DNA of 15,323 bases from JBAWAP01 sp049589355 (GTDB taxonomy: Bacteria; Chloroflexota; Anaerolineae; VGOG01). The stretch is from contig JBAWAP010000243.1 of the NCBI GenBank assembly GCA_049589355.1, forward strand, positions 1 to 15,323. Reading direction: 5' to 3'. The position numbers were made by a program, and so were the translations under genes. This document shows positions 6,811 through 13,715 of the stretch, in pieces (within the stretch, counting starts at the first letter, position 1; each line of letters begins with the position of its first letter). A model generated the notes under the pieces. It saw only the letters and a program-made list of their open reading frames with translations. It searched no databases and had not been told where the DNA came from.

Positions 6811-7814
6811 CAGGTGAGCAAGGCAACTGCGATTGCAGTCACCGCCAGATTGACCAGCGCCAGCGGGACCAGAAACTTCCAGCAAAATTTCATCAGCTTG
6901 TCGTAGCGCACCCGGGGCAGGCTGGACCGCACCCAGACGAAGAGGAAGATCATGAAGATCGTCTTGACAAAGAACCAAAATAGAGGGATGAAGGGGTGCA
7001 GGTCCGCAAAGGGCCCCTGCCAGCCGCCCAGAAATAGGGTGGTGATCACAGCGCTGGCGGTGATCATGTGGATGTACTCGGCCATGAAGAAGAGGGGGAA
7101 TTTTATCCCACCATACTCGGTGGCAAAGCCAGCTACCAGCTCGTTCTCTGTCTCCGGCAGATCGAAGGGGGTGCGGCTGGCCTCGGCGAAGCTGCAAATC
7201 AGATAAATGAGGAAGGCCACGGGCTGCAGCACGATGAGGGGCAAAGCACCCTGGTACTCCACGATCCTCACCAGGCTCAGATCGCCGACCAGCAGCAGGA
7301 TGCTGATCAAAGCCAGGCCCATGGGTAGCTCGTAACTGATCATCTGGGCCGCGGTGCGCAGGGCTCCCAGCAGGGAATACTTGTTGTTAGATGACCATCC
7401 GCCCAGGACGATGCCGTAGGTCGCCAAACCAGCCACGGCCAGGAGATAGAGCACCCCGATGTTGACATCGGCGAGGTAAAGTGGGATCTCGCGGCCGAAG
7501 AGGTGGATGGGCCTGCCCACAGGGACGACGGCGAAAGCGAGGAGGGCGGTGGCCATGGATAGTCCCGGCGCGATGAAATAGAGCACCTTGTCCGCTTTCG
7601 CGGGGATAATCTCTTCCTTGAAGATAGCCTTAACGGCATCGGCCACGGGCTGCAGCAGGCCGAAGGGCCCGGCCCGATTGGGCCCGTAGCGTATCGTGAA
7701 GCGGGCAGCCACCTTGCGCTCGAACCAGGTCGTGTAGGCGAAGCCGACCAGCAGCCCTACAACAATGATGGCGCTCTTGATGAAGGGGATGACTATGCTT
7801 GCTACTAGGTCCAT
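6810..7814 (-). CDS. nuoH: NADH-quinone oxidoreductase subunit H
   Basis: This is a membrane subunit at the junction of the two arms of complex I that forms part of the quinone chamber. At 334 residues with about eight helices it has normal length. Family signatures are FERKVAARFTIRYGPNRAGP (31-50) with LQPVADAVKAIFKEE following, and the charged loop SFAEASRTPFDLPETENELV (208-227) with ATEYGGIKFPLFFMAEY after it, which lines the quinone entry. The start is ATG at 7814, with AGGA 8 nt upstream. It lies 44 nt downstream of nuoG, separated by one arm of a near-perfect inverted repeat, and is followed after a 29-nt repeat linker by nuoI. Confidence 0.97.
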   Translation of the reverse strand: MDLVASIVIPFIKSAIIVVGLLVGFAYTTWFERKVAARFTIRYGPNRAGPFGLLQPVADAVKAIFKEEIIPAKADKVLYFIAPGLSMATALLAFAVVPVGRPIHLFGREIPLYLADVNIGVLYLLAVAGLATYGIVLGGWSSNNKYSLLGALRTAAQMISYELPMGLALISILLLVGDLSLVRIVEYQGALPLIVLQPVAFLIYLICSFAEASRTPFDLPETENELVAGFATEYGGIKFPLFFMAEYIHMITASAVITTLFLGGWQGPFADLHPFIPLFWFFVKTIFMIFLFVWVRSSLPRVRYDKLMKFCWKFLVPLALVNLAVTAIAVALLT

Positions 7815-7832
7815 TGACGATATCCTACGTCC

Positions 7833-7891
7833 AGTGATCAGTATTCAGTGACCAGTAATCAGTCGGCACTGATCACTGAATACTGATCACT
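7833..7891. repeat. inverted repeat across the nuoG end and nuoG-nuoH linker
   Basis: Two 24-nt arms (7833-7856 and 7868-7891) are complementary with a single mismatch and enclose an 11-nt loop. Each arm is built from a repeated AGTGATCAGT-like unit. The nuoG stop codon (7861-7859) lies in the loop, so one arm encodes the last residues of NuoG (SSDQYSVISAD) and the other forms the linker to nuoH. There is no T-tract, so it is not an obvious terminator; it may slow RNA decay or attenuate. Confidence 0.85.
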
Positions 7892-10360
7892 GCTCACTGA
7901 CACCCAGGTGACAGCCGCTGTCTCATCCAACAGGACGCTAACGGGCGCTTCGGCGAAGTTCTGGGGCACGAAGACGCAGCCAGGGCGGATGTCATCGCTG
8001 ACTCTAGCTGCTAGTTTCAGTTTGCCCTTTGACGAAGCTACGGTCACTACTGCGCCGTCGGTGATCCCCATCGCTTCGGCGTCGGCGGGGTTGATCTCCA
8101 CGAAGGGCTCAGGCACAAACTGGCGCATGGTCTCCGATTGGCCCAGGTGGATGCCGCCGTCGTAGAGCAGGCGACCGGTAACCAGGGCCAGAGGGTATCC
8201 TTCATCGCCTCCTGGCGGCTGGTATTCAGCTTTGACCAAAGCTGAACGGTCCCTGTCATCCTCCGCTCTGGGCAAACCGCCTTCTCCCAGGTCGCCGCAA
8301 CCGATGTTCTCATACATGGGCGCGAGCTCAGCGATCTCCATCATCACGGCACCAGCCGACGTGTAATTCAAGTTGCTGCCCATGGCCTTGGCCAGCTCAA
8401 GTAAGATCTGGTCATCGGGCTTGGCCTCGCCTGGAAGCCGCAATGCCCCTCGCACCTTCTGTACCCGTCCTGCCAGGTTGGTAAAAGTGCCCTCCATCTC
8501 GGCGAAGCTGGCCGCTGGCAGCACTACGTCGGCCAGTCGAGCCGTTTCGGTTAAGAAGAGGTCCTGTACTACCAGAAAGCCCAGCTTTTCCAGGGCCTCC
8601 TTGCCGATATGGCAATGGGTGGCCGGATCGGATTTCATCACGTAGAGGGCTCTGAGCTTGCCTTCAGTAGCCGCTTTCAGCATCTCATCTGTAGATAATC
8701 CCGCCTCAGAAGGTAGCCCCGCATTCCAGCGCGAAGCGAACCTTTGAATCACTTCGTCGTCGGTCAGGCTCTGTTGGCCTGGAAGTAGATGGGGGGCAAC
8801 GCCCATCTCCAACGCGCCCAGGGAGTTACAGTCCTCGGCCAGGTAAGAGGGGCCGCTGCTGTTAGTCAGCAAGGCCAGGTTGGTCAAGGCAGCGAGAATC
8901 GCCTCGCCGTTCGTCCCTCTAACCAGAGTGGAGCCATAGATGATGAGGCCCCGCTCGGCCTGGGCCAGGATTTCCGCCGTCTGGCGCAAGGCTTCACTCG
9001 AGACGCCAGTAATCTCTTCAACCTTTCTTGAATTTTGAATTTTGGATTTTGAACTTTGAAGTTCGGTTAGTCCATTGAGCACGGCCACCTCGCTGCCGGG
9101 CTTGTAGGCCAGCCAGGGGCCGTCGTAGCGGTTTAATGCAATGCGACGCGGATTGGCTACGATGATCTTTGCCCCCTTGGTGAGCACGGCCCGCCGGATG
9201 AAAAGCTCGACCATAGGCGCTTCCTCGACAGGGTCAACACCCAGCAGGAAGATGACATCAGCTTCCCTCACCTCGGCCAGGGAGCCCAGGGGCCTGGCCT
9301 CGTCGGGCACGCGCTCGATGTGGTCCACGTTGTTGGTGCCCACCACGGCCCGCATGAATCTCTGGAAGAGGTAGTTAGCCTCGTTAGTGGACCGGGTCGA
9401 GCCGATGCCGCCCACGCTCTCTGGCCCGCTCTCCTCTACGATCTTGCCCAGCCGTTGGCTTATCAAGGTTAGCGCCTCCTGCCAGGTGGCGGGCTCTAGC
9501 TTATCGCCTTTCCTGACCAGGGGGGTCTTCAGCCTGTTGGGGCTGTGGACGAAGGCGTGGCCGAAGCGACCCTTGTCGCAGAGCCACTGGTCGTTGACGT
9601 CGGCGTTCTCCCTGGCCACGATGCGGCGCAGCTTGTTCATCTTGATGTCCAGAGTGATGTTGCAGCCCACGCCACAATAGGGGCAGATGCTGGGCGTTCG
9701 TTCCAGCTCCCAACTGCGGGCCTGAAAGCGGAAGACGCGGCTGGTGAGGGCCCCCACGGGGCAGACGTCCACGGTGTTGCCTGAGAAGACGGAATCGAAG
9801 GGGTAGCCGGGGAAGGTATCTACCCTGCTCAGCCGGCCCCGCCCGAAGTAGTCCAACTGCGCTTCATCGGCCCACTCTTCCAGGAATCGTACACAACGCT
9901 GGCAGAGGATACAGCGCTCCTCGTCTTTAATGATCAGAGGGCTGATAGCGTGGGCCTTTCTCTTGTGTCGCTTCTCCTCGATAAAGCGGCTCTCCGTGGC
10001 CCCGTATTTGAAGGCCCAATCCTGGAGAGTGCATTCTCCGCCTTTGTCGCAAACAGGGCAATCGAGAGGGTGGTTGGTGAGCAGGAATTCCAGCATCCCC
10101 TTGCGGGTCTTGCTCACCTCTGGGGTGTTGGTGTGTACCACCATCCCCTCTCGCACGGGCGTCGTGCAGGCTGTCTGCAGGCCCCGCATCTTCTCGATCT
10201 CAACCAGGCACAAGCGGCAGCCCCCCAAAGGGATCAACTTCTCGTAATAGCAGAAGGTGGGAATCTCAATGCCGATGCTCTCGGCAGCTTTTAGCACCAA
10301 AGTTCCCGCCGGGACTGTTACCTCTTGGTCATCTATGGTTAGAGTTACCATTGACTCCAT
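7859..10360 (-). CDS. nuoG: NADH-quinone oxidoreductase subunit G (multi Fe-S)
   Basis: This is the large iron-sulfur subunit of the peripheral arm, 833 residues. From the N-terminus there is a 2Fe-2S ferredoxin domain with C37, C48, C51 and C65; a His-Cys3 4Fe-4S site (H97, C101, C104, C110); a 4Fe-4S site (C150, C153, C156 with C200); and the optional N7 cluster ligands C226, C229, C233 and C261. A molybdopterin-oxidoreductase-type domain follows, and a C-terminal dinucleotide-binding-like domain (about 730-825) resembles formate dehydrogenases. The start is ATG at 10360 (GGA 8 nt upstream); another ATG three codons later is possible. Residues 434-444 (LQSSKSKIQNS) come from an in-frame heptamer array, and the extreme C-terminus from an inverted repeat. 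It is 94 nt downstream of nuoF. Confidence 0.96.
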   Translation of the reverse strand: MESMVTLTIDDQEVTVPAGTLVLKAAESIGIEIPTFCYYEKLIPLGGCRLCLVEIEKMRGLQTACTTPVREGMVVHTNTPEVSKTRKGMLEFLLTNHPLDCPVCDKGGECTLQDWAFKYGATESRFIEEKRHKRKAHAISPLIIKDEERCILCQRCVRFLEEWADEAQLDYFGRGRLSRVDTFPGYPFDSVFSGNTVDVCPVGALTSRVFRFQARSWELERTPSICPYCGVGCNITLDIKMNKLRRIVARENADVNDQWLCDKGRFGHAFVHSPNRLKTPLVRKGDKLEPATWQEALTLISQRLGKIVEESGPESVGGIGSTRSTNEANYLFQRFMRAVVGTNNVDHIERVPDEARPLGSLAEVREADVIFLLGVDPVEEAPMVELFIRRAVLTKGAKIIVANPRRIALNRYDGPWLAYKPGSEVAVLNGLTELQSSKSKIQNSRKVEEITGVSSEALRQTAEILAQAERGLIIYGSTLVRGTNGEAILAALTNLALLTNSSGPSYLAEDCNSLGALEMGVAPHLLPGQQSLTDDEVIQRFASRWNAGLPSEAGLSTDEMLKAATEGKLRALYVMKSDPATHCHIGKEALEKLGFLVVQDLFLTETARLADVVLPAASFAEMEGTFTNLAGRVQKVRGALRLPGEAKPDDQILLELAKAMGSNLNYTSAGAVMMEIAELAPMYENIGCGDLGEGGLPRAEDDRDRSALVKAEYQPPGGDEGYPLALVTGRLLYDGGIHLGQSETMRQFVPEPFVEINPADAEAMGITDGAVVTVASSKGKLKLAARVSDDIRPGCVFVPQNFAEAPVSVLLDETAAVTWVSVSSDQYSVISAD
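9028..9062. repeat. five 7-nt repeats inside nuoG
   Basis: The units are ttgaatt, ttgaatt, ttggatt, ttgaact and ttgaagt, 35 nt with no gap. They lie inside nuoG and encode the polar segment LQSSKSKIQNS at residues 434-444 of the molybdopterin-type domain. This is the same family as the intergenic arrays, here kept in frame. Confidence 0.85.
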
Positions 10361-10364
10361 GTGT

Positions 10365-10405
10365 CAAATCCAAAGTTCAAAGCTCAAAGGCCAAAGTTCA
10401 AATCA
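10365..10405. repeat. 7-nt tandem repeat, nuoF-nuoG junction
   Basis: After a partial unit come five heptamers: caaagtt, caaagct, caaaggc, caaagtt and caaatca. They lie just upstream of the nuoG start and contribute its weak ribosome-binding region. Confidence 0.8.
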
Positions 10406-10442
10406 GAGGAATAGATTCCCCATAGAGACCACTTGACTAAGG

Positions 10443-10463
10443 ACCATCCGACCATCAGACCAT
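10443..10463. repeat. 8-nt tandem repeat at the nuoF 3' end
   Basis: accatccg, accatcag and a partial accat follow one another. The nuoF stop codon (10457-10455) lies in the second unit, so the last codons of NuoF are repeat-encoded. Confidence 0.55.
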
Positions 10464-11726
10464 ACAGCGTTTCTCATGAATGTGATACAGGTACTCGTCG
10501 CGGAAGTGCTTGATGCTGGAGCACACCGGTCCCGGCGGCGAGCCGGCCAAGGGGCATAGACTCTTTCCCTGGGCGTAGTCCATGTTATCGCAGATGTCGA
10601 GCAAGAGGTCTAAATCTTCTTCGCGGCCCTCCCCGTGCTCGATGCGCTGCAGGATCTTATACAGCCAATCGGTGCCCTCGCGGCAGGGAAGGCACTGGCC
10701 ACAGGACTCGTGGCGGAAGAAGGCGATCATTCGCCCCACTGCCTTGACGATGCAGGTCCCCTCGCCGATGACGATCACCGCCCCGGAGCCCAGCATGGAC
10801 CCAGCCTCGAGCAGCGATTCGAAGTCCAGGTTGGCCTGGTCTATCGCCTCGGCGGGGAGCATGGGCGTGGAAACCCCGCCAGGGATGACAGCCTTGATAG
10901 GCTTTCCGTCCAGCGGCCCGCCAGCGCAATCGTAGATCAGCGTCCGCAGGGGCGTGCCCAGGGGCAGCTCGTAGACGCCGGGCTTTTTGACGTGGCCGCT
11001 GATGCAGAAAAGCTTTGGCCCCGGGCTCCTCTCCGTCCCGAAGCCTCTGTACCATTCGACCCCGTGCTGGACGATGAAGGGCACGTTGAAGAGGGTCTCC
11101 ACGTTGTTGATGATGGTCGGCTGGCGATAGAGCCCCTCGGTGGCTGGGAAGGGCGGCCTCAGCTTGGGATGTCCCCGGTTTCCCTCCAGCGAGGTCAAAA
11201 GCGCGGTCTCCTCGCCGCAGATGTAGGCCCCTGCTCCGCGATGCACTACTAGCTCCAGATTATAGCCGCTGCCTAGAATATCCTGGCCCAGGTAGCCCTT
11301 CTCGTAGGCTTGTTCCACGGCTCTGTCCAGCCGGTTGGCCCCGAGGGCGTACTCACCGCGGATGTAGATAAAAGCCTGTTCCACCTGGCAAGCGTAGGAG
11401 GAGATGATGATGCCTTCGATGAGCCCGTGGGGGTCGTGTTCGATGAGCACGCGATCTTTGAAAGTGCCGGGCTCGCCTTCGTCGGCGTTGCACACGAGAT
11501 AGCGGGGGTAGACTCCCTTGGGCAGGAAGCCCCATTTCACCCCCGCCGGGAACCCGGCTCCGCCCCGCCCCCTCAAGCCCGAAGCTCTGACCAGCTCCAC
11601 CAGCTCCTCGGGTTGGTGCTCCTTCAGCGCCTTGGGCAGGGCCTGATACCCGCCCCGCTCGATATAAACGTTGATCTCGTGGGAGTTGGAGACACCCACG
11701 TTTCGCAAGAGGACCTTTTCGTCCAT
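10455..11726 (-). CDS. nuoF: NADH-quinone oxidoreductase subunit F (NADH/FMN site)
   Basis: This catalytic subunit oxidises NADH with FMN and hands electrons to cluster N3. It has 423 residues, the usual length. The glycine-rich FMN/NADH motifs are GLRGRGGAGFPAGVKW (50-65), CNADEGEPGTFKDR (79-92) and GAGAYICGEETALL (164-177). The N3 4Fe-4S ligands are C342, C345 and C348 (ESCGQCLPCREG) with C391. The start is ATG at 11726, with AAGG 7 nt upstream. In most bacteria nuoE lies immediately upstream, but here there is only a 275-nt intergenic stretch and an unrelated lipoprotein gene. The upstream gene ends at its own terminator, so nuoF is likely the first gene of the nuoF-N transcript, although I could not fix a promoter. 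Confidence 0.97.
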   Translation of the reverse strand: MDEKVLLRNVGVSNSHEINVYIERGGYQALPKALKEHQPEELVELVRASGLRGRGGAGFPAGVKWGFLPKGVYPRYLVCNADEGEPGTFKDRVLIEHDPHGLIEGIIISSYACQVEQAFIYIRGEYALGANRLDRAVEQAYEKGYLGQDILGSGYNLELVVHRGAGAYICGEETALLTSLEGNRGHPKLRPPFPATEGLYRQPTIINNVETLFNVPFIVQHGVEWYRGFGTERSPGPKLFCISGHVKKPGVYELPLGTPLRTLIYDCAGGPLDGKPIKAVIPGGVSTPMLPAEAIDQANLDFESLLEAGSMLGSGAVIVIGEGTCIVKAVGRMIAFFRHESCGQCLPCREGTDWLYKILQRIEHGEGREEDLDLLLDICDNMDYAQGKSLCPLAGSPPGPVCSSIKHFRDEYLYHIHEKRCMV

Positions 11727-11826
11727 TGGGTTGCCTTGCTTAACCTTGTACCACTCCAGATCTCACGTCCGCAAGTCAAATGAAGTAAAAAATCTAATCG
11801 GGGTACGTTTCCCAAGCCGCCCGCCC

Positions 11827-11943
11827 GACGATGAAGTCGTCTACGGAGCAGCGCCTCATCAATGAGGCTTAACCCTGGCAAACTGGATAAAAGCCCGATT
11901 TCATCGGGCGGCGCTTCGTAGCTGGGCGACTTCATCGCCCAGC
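11827..11943. repeat. cluster of short palindromes sharing a GATGAA/TTCATC core
   Basis: Four small perfect hairpins occur within 120 nt: GACGA/TCGTC at 11827-11841, CCTCAT/ATGAGG near 11855, GCCCGAT/ATCGGGC at 11893-11909 and the 9-bp GCTGGGCGA/TCGCCCAGC at 11921-11943. Three of them carry the same gatgaa (or complement) in or next to the loop, and GCGCTTCGTAGC sits between two of them. This looks like a REP-type intergenic repeat cluster. Confidence 0.6.
11887..11909 (-). terminator. intrinsic terminator after the I42 inhibitor gene
   Basis: On the minus strand a perfect 7-bp stem GCCCGAT-gaa-ATCGGGC is followed at once by TTTTAT. It lies about 95 nt beyond the stop codon of the lipoprotein gene and points the right way to separate that gene from nuoF. 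Confidence 0.7.
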
Positions 11944-12001
11944 GGTCGCCAGCTTAGAAGTGAGCCGTGGTTACCCGAATGTTATACAGAACTATGACCT
12001 A

Positions 12002-12409
12002 TCAGCGCACCACAACCTCGATTGAGTAAGTTTCCAGCGGTTCCACATCCTTTTCCCAAGGGCGGTGATAGACCAACTTAAAAGTCGTCTGACCTGCGTT
12101 CATTGCCTCGAAGCGGAGAATCTGCACACCTCCAGCCCCGACCAGATCGGATTCCTGCTTGAACTCCGGCTCGCCCACCTGTCGCAAGACCTGCTCATCG
12201 AGAGGCTCTGCCACCTCCCACGAATACCCAGTAGTCGGATTAGCCTCCAGGGTAACGACCAGGGTTTGGCCCTTCTTGAGCTGCATCTCGCGGCCATTAT
12301 CGCCAATACTTGCTTTGATTTCCTGCTGTTGCGGGTTGCAGCCAGCCGCCACAGTGAAGGCTACCAACAGGGTGAGCAGCGCGACGAAACTAGGTCTCTT
12401 GTTGAGCAT
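12002..12409 (-). CDS. chagasin-like (I42) cysteine protease inhibitor, lipoprotein
   Basis: This is a predicted secreted inhibitor of papain-family (C1) cysteine proteases, 135 residues. All three inhibitory loops of the chagasin/amoebiasin fold are present: NPTTGYSW, a GAGG loop (after ESDLV) and RPW in YHRPWEK. The N-terminus is a lipoprotein signal: basic MLNKR, a hydrophobic stretch, then lipobox TVAAGC with the acylated cysteine at residue 24, so the protein should be anchored to the membrane facing outward. I chose ATG at 12409 because AAAGGAG lies 8 nt upstream; a TTG six codons earlier overlaps that ribosome-binding site. It stands alone, with a terminator downstream. Its biological target is unknown, possibly endogenous or foreign extracellular proteases. 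Confidence 0.9.
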   Translation of the reverse strand: MLNKRPSFVALLTLLVAFTVAAGCNPQQQEIKASIGDNGREMQLKKGQTLVVTLEANPTTGYSWEVAEPLDEQVLRQVGEPEFKQESDLVGAGGVQILRFEAMNAGQTTFKLVYHRPWEKDVEPLETYSIEVVVR

Positions 12410-12417
12410 TCCGGTTA

Positions 12418-12424
12418 CTCCTTT
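12418..12424 (-). promoter_or_regulatory. ribosome-binding site of the I42 inhibitor
   Basis: AAAGGAG on the minus strand lies 8 nt before ATG 12409. It decides that start over the upstream TTG at 12427. Confidence 0.75.
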
Positions 12425-12470
12425 CAAGAGGCTTGACTGATCCTCGGGAAGTATAAGTAATAGTCAACTG

Positions 12471-12585
12471 TGTAACACCCCTGGCGCTGAACTGCGAGTG
12501 CGGCTGGCCTTCGCCGACTGGTGCGTGCCTTGTCCCGCAAGGGGCGTGACAGAGCACTCGTCAGCTTCAGCGGCGTATTATACAG
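12471..12585 (-). other. attC-like bulged hairpin downstream of the TIR-like gene
   Basis: Arm cgctgaactgcgagtgc (12485-12501) pairs with gcactcgtcagcttcagcg (12554-12572), leaving two single bases unpaired, both on the second arm. On the minus strand these bulges (G and A) lie on the first arm, as in the plus-strand site at 231-354. A GTTACAC box follows on the minus-strand right side (about 12475), and a weak GTATAAT-like partner lies on the left (about 12580). The outer boxes pair imperfectly and the spacers are unequal, so this is a degenerate attC-like site or just a structured intergenic hairpin. There is no T-tract, so it is not a classic terminator. Confidence 0.35.
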
Positions 12586-12597
12586 AGAACGGTAACG

Positions 12598-13689
12598 CTA
12601 CGCCGGCGCCTCCACCTCCAAGCTTTTTAGACACGCGCGAGCCAAGTACGTTTGAAAGCGCAAATGCCCTGCGTTATGCGTGAACGGCATGCCGGAAACG
12701 GGGATATCGAAAGTGATGCCGCCAACCGATCCCGCGAGACTCTGCTCGTCAAATAGTAGATCGAAGTGCACCCAGTCTGTGAGTTTAAAGTTAGGAATTT
12801 GCCCCAACAGGGGATCGTCTGGCTCCTTATGGAACTCGTCGACCGGTTGGGTGTGTTGAACGGCTCCGTTCGAGACAACGTACACAAGGTGTCCGTAATC
12901 GGCAAAGAAATGCGGGCTTCGAAGCATAATTCCAACCCAACCTTGGCCCGCAGTGGCGTCCGGATGAAGCTCGGTGAACCGCATCTCTGCTCGTAGTCTG
13001 ATATTCCTAAATTGATCCAAGCCAAGCGTCAGCCACGAGTAGCGAAACACATAGAAAGAGCCGAATTCCAAGCCATCGCTCAACAACCGCCTATGGGCGT
13101 TGCTGGGACCAACTAGGTTTGCGGAATCAATGCCACCGCTAAGGTCCAAACTCACAGGCAGTTGGACGCCTGTATAGTCCGGTGGCACATATGGTGCCGG
13201 AGCAAGTGAATACAATAGTGCCCGGATGAGTCGCGTGCGAAACGCAGCATCGCCGGACAAGCTGCGTCGATAGGTGAGATGACGAGCGGGAGAGATGTCA
13301 AACAAGAAGCCACCCTCAGATTCCTGGTCGCAGATAATGATCACTTTGTCCTTGTCTCGAAACGACGCTGCTACACCGAGTTCCAGCATTACGTTTCCGT
13401 TTCGGTCGGATACATCAGCAATTATGGCGTCTCCCATTTGTATGTAGCTCCAAATGTCCTGGTGAATGACATTAGGCGTGGAAAGCGAATCGGCCCGAAT
13501 GCACTCCACCTCGGCATGGATTATACGTCCAACCTCAGCACAGACGGATTGACAGAACACAAGTAGCTCGTCGTATCTCTCCTTGGGACTAAACGGGGAG
13601 AGCAAAAACACGATTAGATGATTGCCGTGTTTGCGATCGATGTGATGAGGCTCACTGAGATAATCAAAAGGCCATACTGAAGTAGCCAT
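12598..13689 (-). CDS. TIR-like/deoxyribosyltransferase-like domain protein with C-terminal beta-rich domain
   Basis: 363 residues, no signal peptide or membrane helix, so probably cytoplasmic. Residues about 25-120 fit the TIR-like/nucleoside 2-deoxyribosyltransferase-like fold: a first beta strand ending in VFLLSPFSPKERYDE, then DIWSYIQMGDAIIADVSDRNGNVMLELGVAAS. The D-(no/s)-RNxNVxxELGxA motif is the family signature, with E103 as the likely active-site glutamate. After a proline-rich linker (about 165-172), residues 180-360 are beta-strand-rich and end in LRFQTYLARACLKSLEVE, reminiscent of concanavalin/LamG-like sandwiches. TIR-like enzymes often cleave NAD or nucleotides in immunity. ATG at 13689 has AGAGGA upstream. 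It lies 26 nt downstream of the large partial gene, probably co-transcribed. Enzyme activity and role are inferred. Confidence 0.6.
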   Translation of the reverse strand: MATSVWPFDYLSEPHHIDRKHGNHLIVFLLSPFSPKERYDELLVFCQSVCAEVGRIIHAEVECIRADSLSTPNVIHQDIWSYIQMGDAIIADVSDRNGNVMLELGVAASFRDKDKVIIICDQESEGGFLFDISPARHLTYRRSLSGDAAFRTRLIRALLYSLAPAPYVPPDYTGVQLPVSLDLSGGIDSANLVGPSNAHRRLLSDGLEFGSFYVFRYSWLTLGLDQFRNIRLRAEMRFTELHPDATAGQGWVGIMLRSPHFFADYGHLVYVVSNGAVQHTQPVDEFHKEPDDPLLGQIPNFKLTDWVHFDLLFDEQSLAGSVGGITFDIPVSGMPFTHNAGHLRFQTYLARACLKSLEVEAPA

Positions 13690-13715
13690 GTTCTATACAA
13701 TCCTCTTCTGCATAT

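Larger units (their letters stand above)
11727..12001. other. intergenic region with small palindromes; likely nuoF promoter region
   Basis: No convincing gene is present. A 104-codon minus-strand frame crosses it but overlaps nuoF out of frame and runs through palindromic repeats. The stretch from 11765 to 11810 is AT-rich on the side next to nuoF and is the most probable place for its promoter, but no well-spaced -35/-10 pair was found. The rest holds the palindromes and the terminator listed separately. Confidence 0.5.

Noticed and set aside
6781..7197. Long N-terminal extension of the nuoI reading frame (139 more codons)
   Set aside because: It overlaps nuoH in another frame, and its residue composition is that of a shadow. 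NuoI family proteins start near the ATG at 6780.
1924..10405. Repeat arrays as a CRISPR
   Set aside because: Units are only 7 nt, contiguous with no spacers, and no cas genes are present.
11624..11935. Open frame of 103 codons before nuoF, a possible nuoE remnant
   Set aside because: It has no thioredoxin-like or cysteine motif of NuoE, runs out of frame into nuoF, and crosses palindromic repeats.
12410..12480. Promoter for the inhibitor gene from TTGACT and TATACT on the minus strand
   Set aside because: The two hexamers are only 6 nt apart, and no properly spaced partner was found for either.
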